Below are positions 36,401-44,389 of a stretch of 64,000 nt of DNA, piece after piece. Origin of the DNA: Liolophura sinensis (Eukaryota > Mollusca > Polyplacophora > Chitonida > Chitonidae); assembly GCF_032854445.1 (NCBI RefSeq), contig NC_088304.1, forward strand, positions 1,862,001 through 1,926,000, read 5' to 3'. The position numbers and the translations under genes are program-made. Numbering within the stretch: position 1 is the stretch's first letter; every line of letters begins with the position of its first letter. The notes beneath the pieces were generated by a model. It saw nothing but the letters and a program-made list of their open reading frames with translations. It searched no databases and had not been told where the DNA came from.

Positions 36401-39400
36401 AGGCCTTGATGGCAGTGTTCGGGTTGTCTTGCATGAAGTTTATTAGAGATGACTTCCCTTTCCACTAATATGACATACACTAACACGACTTGGAAAAGTT
36501 TCTGAGTCACTTGCCAAGACTTGTGGTTTACTCCAAGCACTCAAGAAATTTAAAAAATTATGTTTAGCAGGTAATTTCTGAACTCCAGTGTGTGAAACTG
36601 CATTTGGAATACTAGGTTTTTGTGGACTAATAATTGAGGCCTCTGTGGCGTGGTGGCTGGTGTTCTAGCGTAGCGTGACGAACTGCTCACCAATGCGATC
36701 ACTGTGATTTGAAATCCAGCTCATGCTGCCATCCACAAAGATTGCAAGTAAGCTGTGGTTGGTCACAGGTTTCAACCCCAGTTTCCTCCCACCATGATGC
36801 TGGCTGTTGTCGTCTAAGTGAAATATTCTTGAGTATGGCATACAACACCAGTCAAATAAATACATTAATTAAGGAGAGGTGTACATACATGTACAGGGTA
36901 GGGAAGATCTTGTTATTTCTTGCTGTGTGTGCTTTACCGGATTACAGATCTAGACAATGTGGAATACTTCTGTGGTAAAGCTGAGGATGTGATCACAGGT
37001 GTGACGATGAGATTAGACAGGAACGAGGATGTGGTCGCTGTGGTAGACCCCCCACGGGCGGGACTACGTGAGTTCTCCGTCAACATAGCAAAAACTCACA
37101 CTAAGTATCCATATTAGTGTTTTACATGTATACATAGGTAGCCTGGTTGTGCCCTTCATTGGGGATTTTCCCAAAAATCAAACGGGCAATCTTCAGAAGA
37201 AATCCTATGGAATTAGCACTAGATGTCAGCAGGAAAGACTGTGACGGATCAGACTTTGATGAATAAGTTCAAATGGATTTGGTCTTGTAAAAGATGATAA
37301 ATAGGCTGGAAATAAAGCTTGGAAAAAAATGCTCCATTCAAGTGAGGTTTATAAAGAAAATTAATGTTTGAATTAATCCATAAATAAGAGTTGCATGAGA
37401 GTGGAGCTAAAAACTAGGAACATGTACCAGTACAAATAAGGTACAAATCAGTTGGTAAAAAAAATGAAGGCTGTCTTGACCTCTTTTTCAGACCCTAAAG
37501 TGGTCAAGTCTCTGAGGAGATGTGCACGTCTGAAGAAGGTGATTTATGTCTCCTGCAGCCCTCAGTCAGCTCAACAGAATTTTTTGGAGTAAGTTGGTGA
37601 TTGATCATAAATGATTTGAGCCCCCATGTTGTTTTTTGTTGTTGCACAAGTTTGGAAATGTTTCAAAAAAATTATTGCATGCTGATGTTTTAAGAGTTTT
37701 TGGCCATAGCAGAATTTGGCACTTGCCAGACTGTTGTGTTGTGAATATACTATGTGATTTATCAGGGCTTGAATTGGCTGAAATGTTGTAAGTTGGAACA
37801 GCGTTAAATTGACAAACATTGACATACTTCCTGGCTTGTTGATTAGGAGTTAGGCCGAGCAATTGTAGGCCCAGTGTTAGTGCACTCTAGTGAATGGCCA
37901 CATGGTATCAGAATTAGGCATGCCTTGTTTATTTTAGCTGCACTCTGGTGAGTGGCCACATGGGATTAGATTTAGGTATGCCTTGTTTATTTTAGCTGCG
38001 TTAAAGCTAGTTTATGTTGTGCCATCTATTGATTGGTCAAATTTTTGACACGTATTTTTTAGCTCGCCTCATGAAATAAGGGGAGGTATTGTGAGAGGGG
38101 GATCAGATTCTGTTGGTGCTGTTGGCGTGCAGTTCGGTTAAAGTTTTTGATCAGTTATAGGGTTGCAGTGGCCACCCACAGTACACAGATAGCAAAGCAT
38201 AGGGTTGCAGTGGCCACCCATAGTACACAGATAGCCAATCATAGGGTTGCAGTGGCCACCCATAGTACACAGATAGCCAATCATAGGGTTGCAGTGGCCA
38301 CCCACAGTACACAGATAGCCAACCACAGGGTTACAGTGGCCACCCACGGTACAGATAGCCAGTCATAGGGTTGCAGTGGCCACCCATAGTACACAGATAG
38401 CCAATCATAGGGTTGCAGTGGCCACCCATAGTACACAGATAGCCAATCACAGGATTGCAGTGGCCACCCACAGTACACAGATAGCCAATCATAGAGTTGC
38501 AGTGGCCACCCACGGTACAGATAGCCAATCATAGGGTTGCAGTGGCCACCCATAGTACACAGATAGCCAATCATAGGGTTGCAGTAGCCACCCATAGTAC
38601 ACAGATAACCAATCACAGGGTTGCAGTGGCCACCCATAGTACACAGATAGCCAATCATAGGGTTGCAGTGGCCACCCAGAGTACACAGATAGCCAACCAT
38701 AGGGTTGCAGTGGCCACCCAGAGTACACAGATAGCCAATCATTGGTAGCGATTTGCATATCAAAGACCAAGGAAGTCTTTTACCTCACAGCTCAACATTT
38801 TGCTCAACTATTCAGAGGGTTGCAATTGTCAAATAGTACAAGAATTGCCAAATGCACTTTGTGATTTGCATATCAAAGACCTGTGGTAAAGTTTTGACTA
38901 TTAATCCCCTTACGTTGTGTTTTACCACCACAGCGATTTACAACTCCATCACATATGAAGTCACTGCTCTGCAATCCTTACGGATATAATGAACAGTCAT
39001 AGTTGTGACAGTATAATAATTTTGGTCTTTCTTGTTGATTTAATGGCAAGGTCTTAGAGATATCCGTGCACATGTATGACATTGTTAATCACTTTACTTT
39101 TGTTTAGGTTTAGAGGTCAATATGTGAATGTATCACATGACTTGAACATTACGCAGTTTTACAAGCTATTCAATCAGGCATTCTCAGAATGTCTCAACAA
39201 GACAGGGATTTGCTAGATGACAAAAGATCTTTAATGGGTAAACCCAGGTGCTGTAGCAATTGTGAATTTGCACTTGTGTTTTTCATAGCTTGCGTAAACG
39301 GTGAAAGCAGACCTGTGTAACATGGCCTGATACTAGTATCTCTGTTCCACAGCTTGTGCCGACCTACGTCCAGAAAGGTCAAAGGTGAGCCGTATCGACT

Positions 39401-39512
39401 TGTCAAGGCCATTCCAGTGGACCTTTTCCCTCAGACGAAGCTCTGCGAGCTGATACTTATGTTTGAGAGAGAAAGCTCAGGAGAGGAAGAGGTCGTGAAG
39501 CCAAATCAATGA
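15107..39512 (+). CDS. TRMT2A: tRNA (uracil-5-)-methyltransferase homolog A, 19 exons (gene span)
   Basis: The product methylates U54 of cytosolic tRNAs to m5U using SAM. Exon phases chain through 19 GT-AG exons to a stop at 39510-39512, giving about 639 codons from ATG 15133; the human protein is about 625. Order: acidic N-tail; RRM (about residues 93-165, RNP2 IELSNLP, RNP1 YKTFAYITF); Lys-rich linker; RumA/TrmA-type domain with YRNKCEF (276-282), FRISPDAFFQVN (436-450), SAM motif DICCGTGTIG (about 473-482), DPPRAGL (about 548-554), nucleophile Cys in YVSCSP (about 576) and C-terminal CELILMFE with the presumed Glu base. The nucleophile motif has Ser where family members usually have Asn (SCNP). 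Exons 1-3 contain single-base frame disruptions and the remaining sixteen are clean. The gene is convergent with the SVOP-like gene. Identity is secure; N-terminal structure is less so. Confidence 0.93.
15615..15704 (+). CDS. TRMT2A: TRMT2A exon 2 (RRM middle, RNP1)
   Basis: Acceptor ttgttttccag, donor GTATGT. Encodes LISLKLKPNKIKAIP followed by YKTFAYITF, the RNP1-like strand. The 5' end reads QLEE in one frame and KKLISL in the next. One A too many in the A5 run 15625-15629 would explain this, and 89 rather than 90 bases then fits the phases on both sides. Confidence 0.85.
16035..16125 (+). mobile_element. degenerate SINE 3' tail (probable)
   Basis: tatgtaagtcaaaaatccttgag and aaacaccaatcaaatacatg resemble the 3' tail of the SINE seen elsewhere in the window, but highly diverged. 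Intron 2. Confidence 0.3.
16240..16316 (+). CDS. TRMT2A: TRMT2A exon 3 (RRM end)
   Basis: Acceptor atctccccag, donor GTGAGA. Encodes CEQDREDAMSALEGHVWRG, the second RRM helix and following strand. The G6 run at 16293-16298 appears one base too long: with five G the frame continues as STLKVK and joins exon 4 (KANPTADP) in phase. Confidence 0.85.
16800..16931 (+). mobile_element. SINE copy (3' portion), sense to TRMT2A
   Basis: The body (tttcccccgggctccatccg, gtttccttt) and tail (gtataagtgaaatattcttg, agtatggcataaaa, caatgaaataaataaata) match the family consensus seen in other copies here. The tail ends 13 bases before the exon 4 acceptor dinucleotide region (catttctttcacag). Confidence 0.85.
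16945..16996 (+). CDS. TRMT2A: TRMT2A exon 4 (basic linker)
   Basis: Acceptor catttctttcacag, donor GTAATT. Encodes KANPTADPLQKKRKENQ, the end of the RRM and a basic linker matching the family (ADP followed by a basic run). It begins immediately after a SINE insertion. Confidence 0.9.
17389..17700. repeat. 59-bp tandem array, ~5 copies
   Basis: The unit starts agttgtgcatatgggaagct and contains catcagttacttgtcggcaa. Starts at about 17391, 17450, 17509, 17568 and 17627. Degenerate partial units (gtgggaaagctcatcag) continue to about 17800. TRMT2A intron 4. Confidence 0.9.
17919..17975. repeat. ~21-bp tandem repeat, 3 copies
   Basis: ttttggtggtatggtgtgtg is repeated with one-base variation. TRMT2A intron 4. 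Confidence 0.8.
18066..18116 (+). mobile_element. SINE 3' tail fragment (degenerate)
   Basis: tatggtataagtgaaaaatt, tcttgggcatg and aaataaataga correspond to the SINE tail. TRMT2A intron 4. Confidence 0.4.
18658..18727 (+). CDS. TRMT2A: TRMT2A exon 5 (linker)
   Basis: Acceptor tgtattttag, donor GTAAGT; enters in phase 1 and leaves in phase 2. Encodes a basic linker (KPDCSANKKAKMSAEDQIPW) between the RRM and the methyltransferase part. Both phases fit. Confidence 0.85.
18967..19712. repeat. 35-bp palindromic tandem array, ~21 copies
   Basis: The unit is made of tgtcacatgtacctgtgaca plus gaatgtatgattgcc. Variants with acatg in the centre (for example near 19036) are a perfect 20-bp palindrome; others have one central mismatch pair. 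TRMT2A intron 5. Confidence 0.95.
20359..20413 (+). CDS. TRMT2A: TRMT2A exon 6
   Basis: Acceptor tgatttctgtag, donor GTTTGT. Encodes LKNSVTPLWEMEYDEQLK; the VTPLW...Y..QL pattern is conserved in TRMT2A proteins. Confidence 0.92.
20447..20592 (-). mobile_element. SINE copy (3' half), antisense to TRMT2A
   Basis: Begins tttatttatttatttgatag and continues with tactcaagaatatttcactt, ccagcattatggtgagagga and acgaccatccaca. The tRNA-like head is missing or too diverged. Intron 6. Confidence 0.85.
21102..21196 (+). CDS. TRMT2A: TRMT2A exon 7
   Basis: Acceptor tattcttttttctag, donor GTAGGC. Encodes KTEIIKDVLRKLGRQMDCQC then EHLKPWLRQQ, the helical segment before the catalytic part. Confidence 0.9.
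22055..23066. repeat. 25-bp tandem array, ~40 copies
   Basis: The unit is gaactgagaatcacacaagt plus ctaac (or ctgac). Superimposed is a longer duplication: the run containing aactaagaattacac, gaggtgagaattgcac and gaaatcagaaaagtctgacg occurs near 22390-22480 and again near 22705-22790. TRMT2A intron 7. Confidence 0.95.
23067..24129. other. intron 7 remainder, mostly unique
   Basis: No gene seen. A small cluster of cacctcag/tacctca units lies at about 23640-23880. Otherwise unique AT-rich sequence. Confidence 0.4.
24130..24178 (+). CDS. TRMT2A: TRMT2A exon 8 (49 bp)
   Basis: Short exon found by phase: acceptor tggtttcag, donor GTGAGT, length 49 (1+48). Encodes SANGGLCCELLPILRS, which bridges exon 7 (...WLRQQ) to exon 9 (PILTGYRNKCEF) as the family requires (CCxL...P..SP before YRNKCEF). 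Confidence 0.85.
24385..24475 (+). mobile_element. SINE 3' tail fragment
   Basis: tctcccataaaccggcactg, tataagtgaaaacttcctga, gtatagcagaatatcagtca and an aaataaattaatta end match the tail. It ends about 50 bases before exon 9. Intron 8. Confidence 0.7.
24530..24593 (+). CDS. TRMT2A: TRMT2A exon 9 (YRNKCEF motif)
   Basis: Acceptor tgtcacccacag, donor GTTAGT. Encodes PILTGYRNKCEFTLGCSPEG; the YRNK.EF strand is diagnostic for RumA/TrmA-type enzymes. Confidence 0.95.
25500..25606 (+). CDS. TRMT2A: TRMT2A exon 10
   Basis: Acceptor cattttattgcag, donor GTTTGT. Encodes KTLGFRLGKYSGGSSSVGEP then the C..LSEKMKHIVK segment (GFR.G.Y..G signature). Confidence 0.95.
25955..26035. repeat. 18-bp tandem repeat, ~4 copies
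   Basis: cttgaaaaatattagtca and close variants. TRMT2A intron 10. Confidence 0.75.
26169..26315 (+). CDS. TRMT2A: TRMT2A exon 11
   Basis: 147 bp, phase 0 to 0, donor GTTAGA. Encodes VFQEYFRASKYAAFDPETHK then GNWRQLTVRETRSGEIM. The YDPET..G.W.QLTVR pattern is the family's conserved substrate-domain strand. Confidence 0.95.
26520..26623 (+). CDS. TRMT2A: TRMT2A exon 12
   Basis: Acceptor tgactgttgcag, donor GTAAAC. Encodes EEIEAEVKFLQDYFMTGPGK then DSGIAAMYFSVSSE. Confidence 0.93.
26755..26850. repeat. 16-bp tandem repeat, ~5 copies
   Basis: ctggctgtgttctcat and ctggccgtgttctcat alternate. TRMT2A intron 12. Confidence 0.8.
27085..28940 (+). repeat. 40-bp tandem array, ~46 copies, with 5' splice-site-like motifs
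   Basis: The unit is ctatagtggccccagaaatc plus tgggcaattatgtgagtaag. Every unit ends in GTGAGTAAG or GTAAGTAAG on the gene's sense strand, and CCCAG-aaat-CTGGG is a short inverted repeat. Interrupted twice by aacaggtttacagaatttt (about 27839 and 28541); the same phrase marks its right end. TRMT2A intron 12. Confidence 0.95.
28941..29462. other. intron 12 remainder
   Basis: Unique AT-rich sequence; no gene or repeat seen before the exon 13 acceptor. Confidence 0.4.
29463..29511 (+). CDS. TRMT2A: TRMT2A exon 13 (49 bp)
   Basis: Acceptor acaatttgtgtttcag, donor GTTGGT. Encodes ISGTATLPTRHVFGEK, which links exon 12 to YITEDLLEMKF in exon 14; phases fit on both sides. Confidence 0.85.
29605..30480 (+). 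repeat. 102-bp array of SINE tRNA-like heads, 8 copies, ending in SINE body
   Basis: The unit starts tgcacggccatggctgggtg and includes gctgatcgagtggttaacat and agcctctcaccaatgtggtc. Starts at 29609, 29711 and 29813, then every 102 bp. The unit corresponds to the 5' tRNA-related head of the SINE (compare 36640-36720). Internal copies jump from gctgtgagt straight to the next head. Only the last copy (about 30410-30480) continues gagttcaagtcggcttcctc into the SINE body. TRMT2A intron 13. Confidence 0.9.
30601..30990. repeat. 13-bp tandem repeat with a longer interspersed unit
   Basis: cagtatccataac/cagtatccatacc units are interrupted three times by tatatgaggatattgtagta plus tggtacaaatat (about 30678, 30890 and 30951). 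TRMT2A intron 13. Confidence 0.9.
31439..31499 (+). CDS. TRMT2A: TRMT2A exon 14
   Basis: Acceptor cattcgactcag, donor GTGAGA. Encodes YITEDLLEMKFRISPDAFFQ, the F.ISP.aFFQ.N segment that leads into the SAM fold. Confidence 0.97.
31700..31821 (+). CDS. TRMT2A: TRMT2A exon 15 (SAM motif I)
   Basis: Acceptor gttacttttgtag, donor GTAAAT. Encodes VNTAAAEVLYKTVADWCNAS then TVLDICCGTGTIGQSMSK. The D.CCGTGTIG loop is SAM-binding motif I. Confidence 0.97.
32279..32354 (+). CDS. TRMT2A: TRMT2A exon 16 (motif II)
   Basis: Acceptor ctgtttatttcag, donor GTAAGT. Encodes RVGKVVGIEMCRSAVEDAKE then NVKLN. The acidic residue in GIEM is the expected SAM ribose contact. Confidence 0.96.
32435..36110. repeat. 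55-bp tandem array, ~66 copies
   Basis: The unit is gttagttatgaggcttgtct, accagtcatgccaggctcca, gggcccggttgttga. Variants: atgctt/aggctt, gtctac/gtctgc/gtcaac/gtatac, ggctcc/gggtcc/ggctgc. A few copies are shortened, for example near 34205 and 35815. It fills most of TRMT2A intron 16. Confidence 0.97.
36633..36876 (+). mobile_element. SINE, near full length, sense to TRMT2A
   Basis: The head aggcctctgtggcgtggtgg with tctagcgtagcgtgacgaac and caccaatgcgatcactgtga is tRNA-derived. The body has ccagctcatgctgccatcca and caaccccagtttcctcccac. The tail gtgaaatattcttgagtatg ends caaataaatacat. This is the most complete copy with both head and tail. Intron 16. Confidence 0.9.
36948..37067 (+). CDS. 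TRMT2A: TRMT2A exon 17 (DPPR motif)
   Basis: Acceptor taccggattacag, donor GTGAGT. Encodes NLDNVEYFCGKAEDVITGVT, then MRLDRNEDVVAVVDPPRAGL. DPPRAGL is the conserved active-site loop. Confidence 0.97.
37492..37588 (+). CDS. TRMT2A: TRMT2A exon 18 (nucleophile Cys)
   Basis: Acceptor acctctttttcag, donor GTAAGT. Encodes HPKVVKSLRRCARLKKVIYV then SCSPQSAQQNFL. The Cys codon at 37554-37556 is the presumed nucleophile that attacks C6 of uracil. The residue after it is Ser, where Asn (SCNP) is usual. Confidence 0.96.
37871..38000. repeat. ~62-bp direct repeat, 2 copies
   Basis: gtgaatggccacatgg and gtgagtggccacatgg are each followed by ggtatgccttgtttatttta-like sequence (aggcatgccttgtttatttt in the first). 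TRMT2A intron 18. Confidence 0.75.
38150..38748. repeat. 42-bp tandem array, 14 copies
   Basis: The unit is ccaatcatagggttgcagtg plus gccacccatagtacacagatag. A few units are 2 bases shorter (ccacggtacagatag). TRMT2A intron 18. Confidence 0.95.
39353..39512 (+). CDS. TRMT2A: TRMT2A exon 19 (C-terminus, stop at 39510)
   Basis: Acceptor atctctgttccacag. Encodes LCRPTSRKVKGEPYRLVKAI, PVDLFPQTKLCELILMFERE and an acidic tail ending KPNQ, then TGA. The GAG at 39447-39449 (CEL) is the presumed catalytic base; PVD.FPQT..CE is the family signature. Confidence 0.97.
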
Positions 39513-39825
39513 ACGTTCTATAATTTTCAGAAAAATTTTGGCACAGAAAAAATTTAATTTTTTTTTTTTTTGTGGCGGCATTGTATTCTCTTTCTTTCAG
39601 ACATGCACATGTCCAAAACTTCCCGATGGATTTTGTGTTTTAGAAGCATTTAGAAAATATATTTTAAAATTCACGGTTCAGTTAACGAATAATTCTCTGC
39701 TTTAATGCGTGTGGAATTTTCGTATATCAAGAATTGATGGCAAAAAATGAAGAATTATTTTCGTAAATTCAAAGTGAATTAGCATCATTTTCAATTCAGC
39801 TATACAGACTTGTATATGAAGAAAC

Positions 39826-40100
39826 TTTTGTTGAATCTCTGTGAAGATTCTCTGTCTGTGTGACCACCACATTGTTACCTGTGAATATCTGAAGATTAGG
39901 GTAAAGTATACTTGTTTTTGTTGAATCTCTGTGAAGATTCTCTGTCTGTGTGACCACCACATTGTTACCTGTGAATATCTGAAGATTAGGGTAAAGTATA
40001 CTTGTTTTTGTTGAATCTCTGTGAAGATTCTCTATCTGTGTGACCACCACATTGTTACCTGTGAATATCTGAAGGTTAAGGTTAAGTATACTTGTTAAGA
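39826..40100. repeat. 90-bp tandem repeat, 3 copies, in the probable TRMT2A 3'UTR
   Basis: The unit starts ttgttgaatctctgtgaaga and contains tgtgtgaccaccacattgtt and tgaatatctgaagattaggg. Copies start near 39828, 39918 and 40008, with few differences. It lies between the TRMT2A stop and the first AATAAA. Confidence 0.92.
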
Positions 40101-40148
40101 TGGGAAAATTTAAAAATTAGACATTGTTATTATTAATCAAAAATTTGG

Positions 40149-40154
40149 AATAAA
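40149..40154 (+). terminator. candidate TRMT2A poly(A) signal AATAAA
   Basis: First canonical hexamer that I see downstream of the stop codon on the + strand. It would give a 3'UTR of about 650 bases. Another AATAAA lies near 41104. Confidence 0.4.
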
Positions 40155-40279
40155 TTTGATATGCCTGCGACATTTGACCTTGTAGTTTATCATTTCATTA
40201 TAATGAGGTCACTGGACCTAACCATTAATGTAACAAGGGGTGCATTGCTGGTACAACAAATTGTCCTACATGTATTTAT

Positions 40280-40425
40280 TATCAACATGGATACATTGTC
40301 CTATTTGTTGTCAGCATGGATACATTGTCCTGTTTGTTGTCAACATGGATACATTGTCCTGAGTTTTGTCAACATGGATACATTGTCCTGTTTGTTGTCA
40401 GCATGGATACATTGTCCTGGTGTGC
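40280..40425. repeat. 29-30-bp tandem repeat, ~5 copies
   Basis: acatggatacattgtcctgt plus ttgttgtca/gcatgg variants. It directly precedes the SINE-head array. Confidence 0.85.
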
Positions 40426-41010
40426 TAACCACCTCGGACACAGAGACCCCTGGGTCAATGCACTGTGCTGGCATGCTAACCCCCTCGGACACTGAGACCC
40501 ATGGGTCATTGCACTGTGCTGGTGTGCTCACCACCTCAGCCACGGAGGCCCCTGGGCCAGTGCACCACACAAGTGCTAACTCCTTGGGTCCCCTGGGTCA
40601 TTGCACTATGCTGGCATGCTAACTCCCTTGGCCATGGAGGCCCCTGGGTCATTGCATGGTGCTGGGGGTGCTAACCCCCTCAGGCACAGAGACTCCTGGG
40701 TCATTGCATGGTGCTGGGGGTGCTAAACCCCTCAGGCACAGAGGCTCCTGTGTCACTGCACCATGCTGAGGGTGCTAAACCCCTCAGGCACAGAGGCTTC
40801 TGGGTCACTGCACCGTGCTGGGGGTGCTAACCCCCTCAGGCACAGAGGCCCCTGGGTCATTGCATGGTGCTGGGGGTGCTAAACCCCTCAGGCACAGAGG
40901 CTCCTGTGTCACTGCACCATGCTGAGGGTGCTAAACCCCTCAGGCACAGAGGCTCCTGGGTCACTGCACCGTGCTGGCGTGCTAACCCCCTTGGCCACGG
41001 AGGCCCCTAC
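40418..41010 (-). repeat. ~61-bp array of SINE head fragments, ~10 copies
   Basis: Units such as gtgctaaccccctcaggcac, agaggcccctgggtcattgc and catggtgctggggg are the reverse complement of the SINE tRNA-like head (ggcctccgtggc ... gttagc ... aatgaccca). The last unit (ttggccacggaggcccc) is closest to the intact head. Intergenic, 3' of TRMT2A. Confidence 0.85.
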
Positions 41011-41739
41011 AAAACAATTTAAGTACAACTCAAAACACTGATGAAAATTTCTACATTACTATGTTTTTACACTTTCTGCTTGTTTCAAAAGATTATCAAA
41101 GACAAATAAAGTTAAACATATTTATTCACTGTCAGCAATGTAAGAATTCCTCACATGACATCCCTTCTACAAAATGGTAATCTTATATTCCAGAAGCATA
41201 GTGATATGCCAAAATCTCTCCGGTATTGGACGCTGGTATTGACTTGCCACCTAACTCGTTAGCCTGTTCCCAGGCCCCGAGACCACAAAGCGACCTTAGA
41301 CCTACATGCATGTCAAATCATTAAAACTGGTACATTTCTTTCCATTATTTTAGCTGAAATTTGTTACGTAGTAACAGCCAAAATTTACTTTGTCAAACAA
41401 TATTTTGACCTTGTTACATTAGAAATAACAATTTAAAAATTTTGACTTAAATCTAAAATTGCTTTATGATCCACGGGCCTGAGCCTTAACTGTTATGATA
41501 GAACACCAACATTTCAAACTTAACGTGAAAGACTACAGCATAGAGATTAAAACCAAAAGCAACGACAACAGTGTGAGTGCTGGCAATTTGTCACACTTAA
41601 CCGTTGAAATGTGCCTTGTCGATTTACCGCTGTTAGGGTTTCATTCTAACTGTTCATGTACATGCATAAATAGCCAGTAGCAAATTACACAGTACAGGGT
41701 AAAACACCCATGAAAGAAATAGATAACAATCCAGACATC

Positions 41740-41945
41740 ATATTATTTTATTTATTTCATTGGCATTATGCGCTGTACACAAGAATATTTCACTTATATG
41801 ATCGGGGGAAGGTGGTGGGTGGGAGGCCACAACCACCCACAGGTTGCTGGTAGACCTTCCCAGGTATGGCCGGAGAGCAATCATGACCTGGCCTTGAAAT
41901 CCCAGTGGGTACCATTGATGGGACCCTCCTCGGTCATTACAATTA
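41740..41945 (-). mobile_element. SINE copy
   Basis: The tail (ttttatttatttcattggca, acacaagaatatttcactta), body (ccacaaccacccacaggttg, ctggtagaccttcccaggta, tggccggagagcaa) and part of the head are recognisable, inverted. Intergenic. Confidence 0.85.
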
Positions 41946-42770
41946 TTGATTATTCATTGATAATGAAACATCATTTTATATCTACATTTATATCTACAAA
42001 AAAAAATCTTAAAATGAGTATTTAGTTGGTGCACTGTTAATCTCTGGGAAATCAAATCTTGTAGATGCTCCCTACACTGAGCTGTCGCTTAGTGCTATAC
42101 CTGCTTCCAAGCCTTCTTATCACCAATCTGTTCATTTCACTTCATTACAAGTCCCTTTTTAAAATGATGGTTTTGATTGGTACTTCTATCTGGATTCAGT
42201 GATGAACTGATTATTCTCAAAATAGAAACAAAAAAAAGCAAGAATTTGATTGGACAAACAGCAGTGAATATGTATGACTTCGGACGTAGGAATGCCACAT
42301 GTGACTACGGACTTCTTTCTACATCTGTTAATCATAATGTGTTCCCATAAACCATTTGTGATTCAGACATGAAAAAAATTACATCTTTTCGTACAAAACA
42401 AGGATAAAAATCATAATTATTTTAGATAAGTTAATATGGCTGTGTCAATACATAGTAAACAATTTCAGAATGCAAAAAACAATGACAAATATTAATTAGT
42501 TTGCAGAATCATTCATCAAGGGTTTTTTTACATTTATGCATGGACTGAGTCATGCCTGGAAAGAAAACAGAAAAAAAAAAACAAAGAAAAAACTCAAAAG
42601 CCGTATACATAAATAAATATCTCTCATAATATTTGTTGAGCAGGCTTTTCGATTATATGAAATACCAAACATTTAAACAGTAACGAAAACAGCACCGGCT
42701 AAATTGTTAATAATAAAACAGTAAGTGCCCATACTTTGCTTCCTGAATACATTACTGCCCACAGTAGAGT
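41946..42770. other. intergenic, no gene seen
   Basis: AT-rich with several A-runs. Nothing supportable on either strand. Confidence 0.4.
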
Positions 42771-42774
42771 CACA

Positions 42775-43070
42775 ATGTGTGCGGAGCGTTGAACAAGGAA
42801 ACAGCCTGTACTATAATATATGAACCTTAGTAAGTGAATACATGCACAAATTGGAGCTATGTGGAGCGTTGAACAAGAAAACAGCAAAGAATATATGTAC
42901 CTCGGTAAGTGAATACATGCACGAATTGGAGCTATGTGGAGCGTTGAACAAGAAAACGGCAAATAACACATGTACCTTGGTAAATCAACATCTGCACAAA
43001 GTGGAGCTGTGTGGAGCGTTAAACAAGAAAACAGCATACTTGCTAACTAAATACATGCACACAGTCCTGA
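42775..43070. repeat. ~77-bp tandem repeat, 4 copies
   Basis: gtggagcgttgaacaagaaa recurs near 42779, 42859, 42936 and 43010, with taagtgaatacatgcac between copies. Intergenic. Confidence 0.85.
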
Positions 43071-44385
43071 CAGGCACACATATATGGCTAATTTAACAGA
43101 AACCTGCAAGAGTCACAGAAAATAACAACATCACAGGATGACAGTTTGTTCTGAGGTAATGCGTAAGTAGAGAGATCCTCAGAATTCATATATATTAGAA
43201 AATAACTTTTTTTGTATATGAAATTAAAACTTAGTTGTAAAGATTGTTTTGGTCAATTGTTACACATTACATAACAAATCTATTTGGAATTACTGACATT
43301 ACATTATGCATTGATGATGGAGAGTTCAAGTAGTTATTTTGAAAAACTGAGAAATAATTTCAACATATTAAAAGAAAAGGAATGATACAAGTTTACCAAA
43401 AAAAGTTTATAAACAGAGTTTATTTTCAGGCCTAAATATGCTGTACATACCAACATTATGCTGTAATAAATGAAAATTAACAATGTATACAATGTCTTTG
43501 AAAACATGAATATCAACAATGCCATACGAGCCTAAATCTGTTAAGTGAGGAGTGAGAGTATAAACCAGTAAGTGTATATCAGAGATCACACCTTCATCGA
43601 AATAGTCGTATATATTTGTCTAAATGTACATCTGGTTTTTTTTTTTATATTTTAGGAAATAAATTCACATTACACGTCCAATTTTAGCCTCATGATATGA
43701 GAAAACAAACCACAAAGGAATGGTAAAAGTACAAAACTCCCACAATGTTATGTGCCAATGCCACACACCACAAACAAGCTTGTTTTAATGCATTAAGACA
43801 GCATTAAAATATAAAATATACCCTAGCTATAAACAGTTCATCTAAAATCACACCAATGCTTTTGTTGCTCTGTATTTGTCAGAGTAATGCAAACTGTACA
43901 ATCTCACTTTCAAAAGAATACTATTACCTAAGTATCCCATCTCTGACAAGGTTTTTTCATCACTGATCGGTCAGTTATGGTCAAAAGGCCACCAGCCTAT
44001 CATATCTTAAAAAATCTGGTTTCATCTACATGAATTAAATAATGCTATTTTCATGTACAACAAAAGGAAGAATGTAAAATATGATTATAGCAGTATATAC
44101 ATAGACATATAAAATGGCATTCCTTTACCCAACCCACCATATGTACATGCAACAACTGAGAAATCTGACATTCTCAATGATGCACAGTAAAATAATGATG
44201 AGTTTCAGAATCTCGGTTAGGCAAAAAAATGAGATCTCTTTGATTTCACAAGATAATTATTTGTATTAAGAAAATAAAGTCACCCAAACCTGATAACTAA
44301 GTATCTCTCAGAAACTTTCAATATAACTTGAGTGCACTTGTAATTTCGTGCTATCCCATAAAATAAAATATCTACAAGTATGGTT
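43071..44385. other. intergenic, no gene seen
   Basis: AT-rich unique sequence with no exon-like blocks or repeats. Confidence 0.4.
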
Positions 44386-44389
44386 AAAA

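Noticed and set aside
36633-36720. Possible functional tRNA gene at the SINE head
   Set aside because: The tRNA-like region is degenerate, with no plausible full cloverleaf by eye, and is continuous with the SINE body and tail.
39108-39213. Open stretch FRGQYVNVSHDLNITQFYKL after an AG, considered as a TRMT2A exon
   Set aside because: It has no similarity to the family, and exon 18 to exon 19 (39353) joins in phase with conserved residues on both sides.
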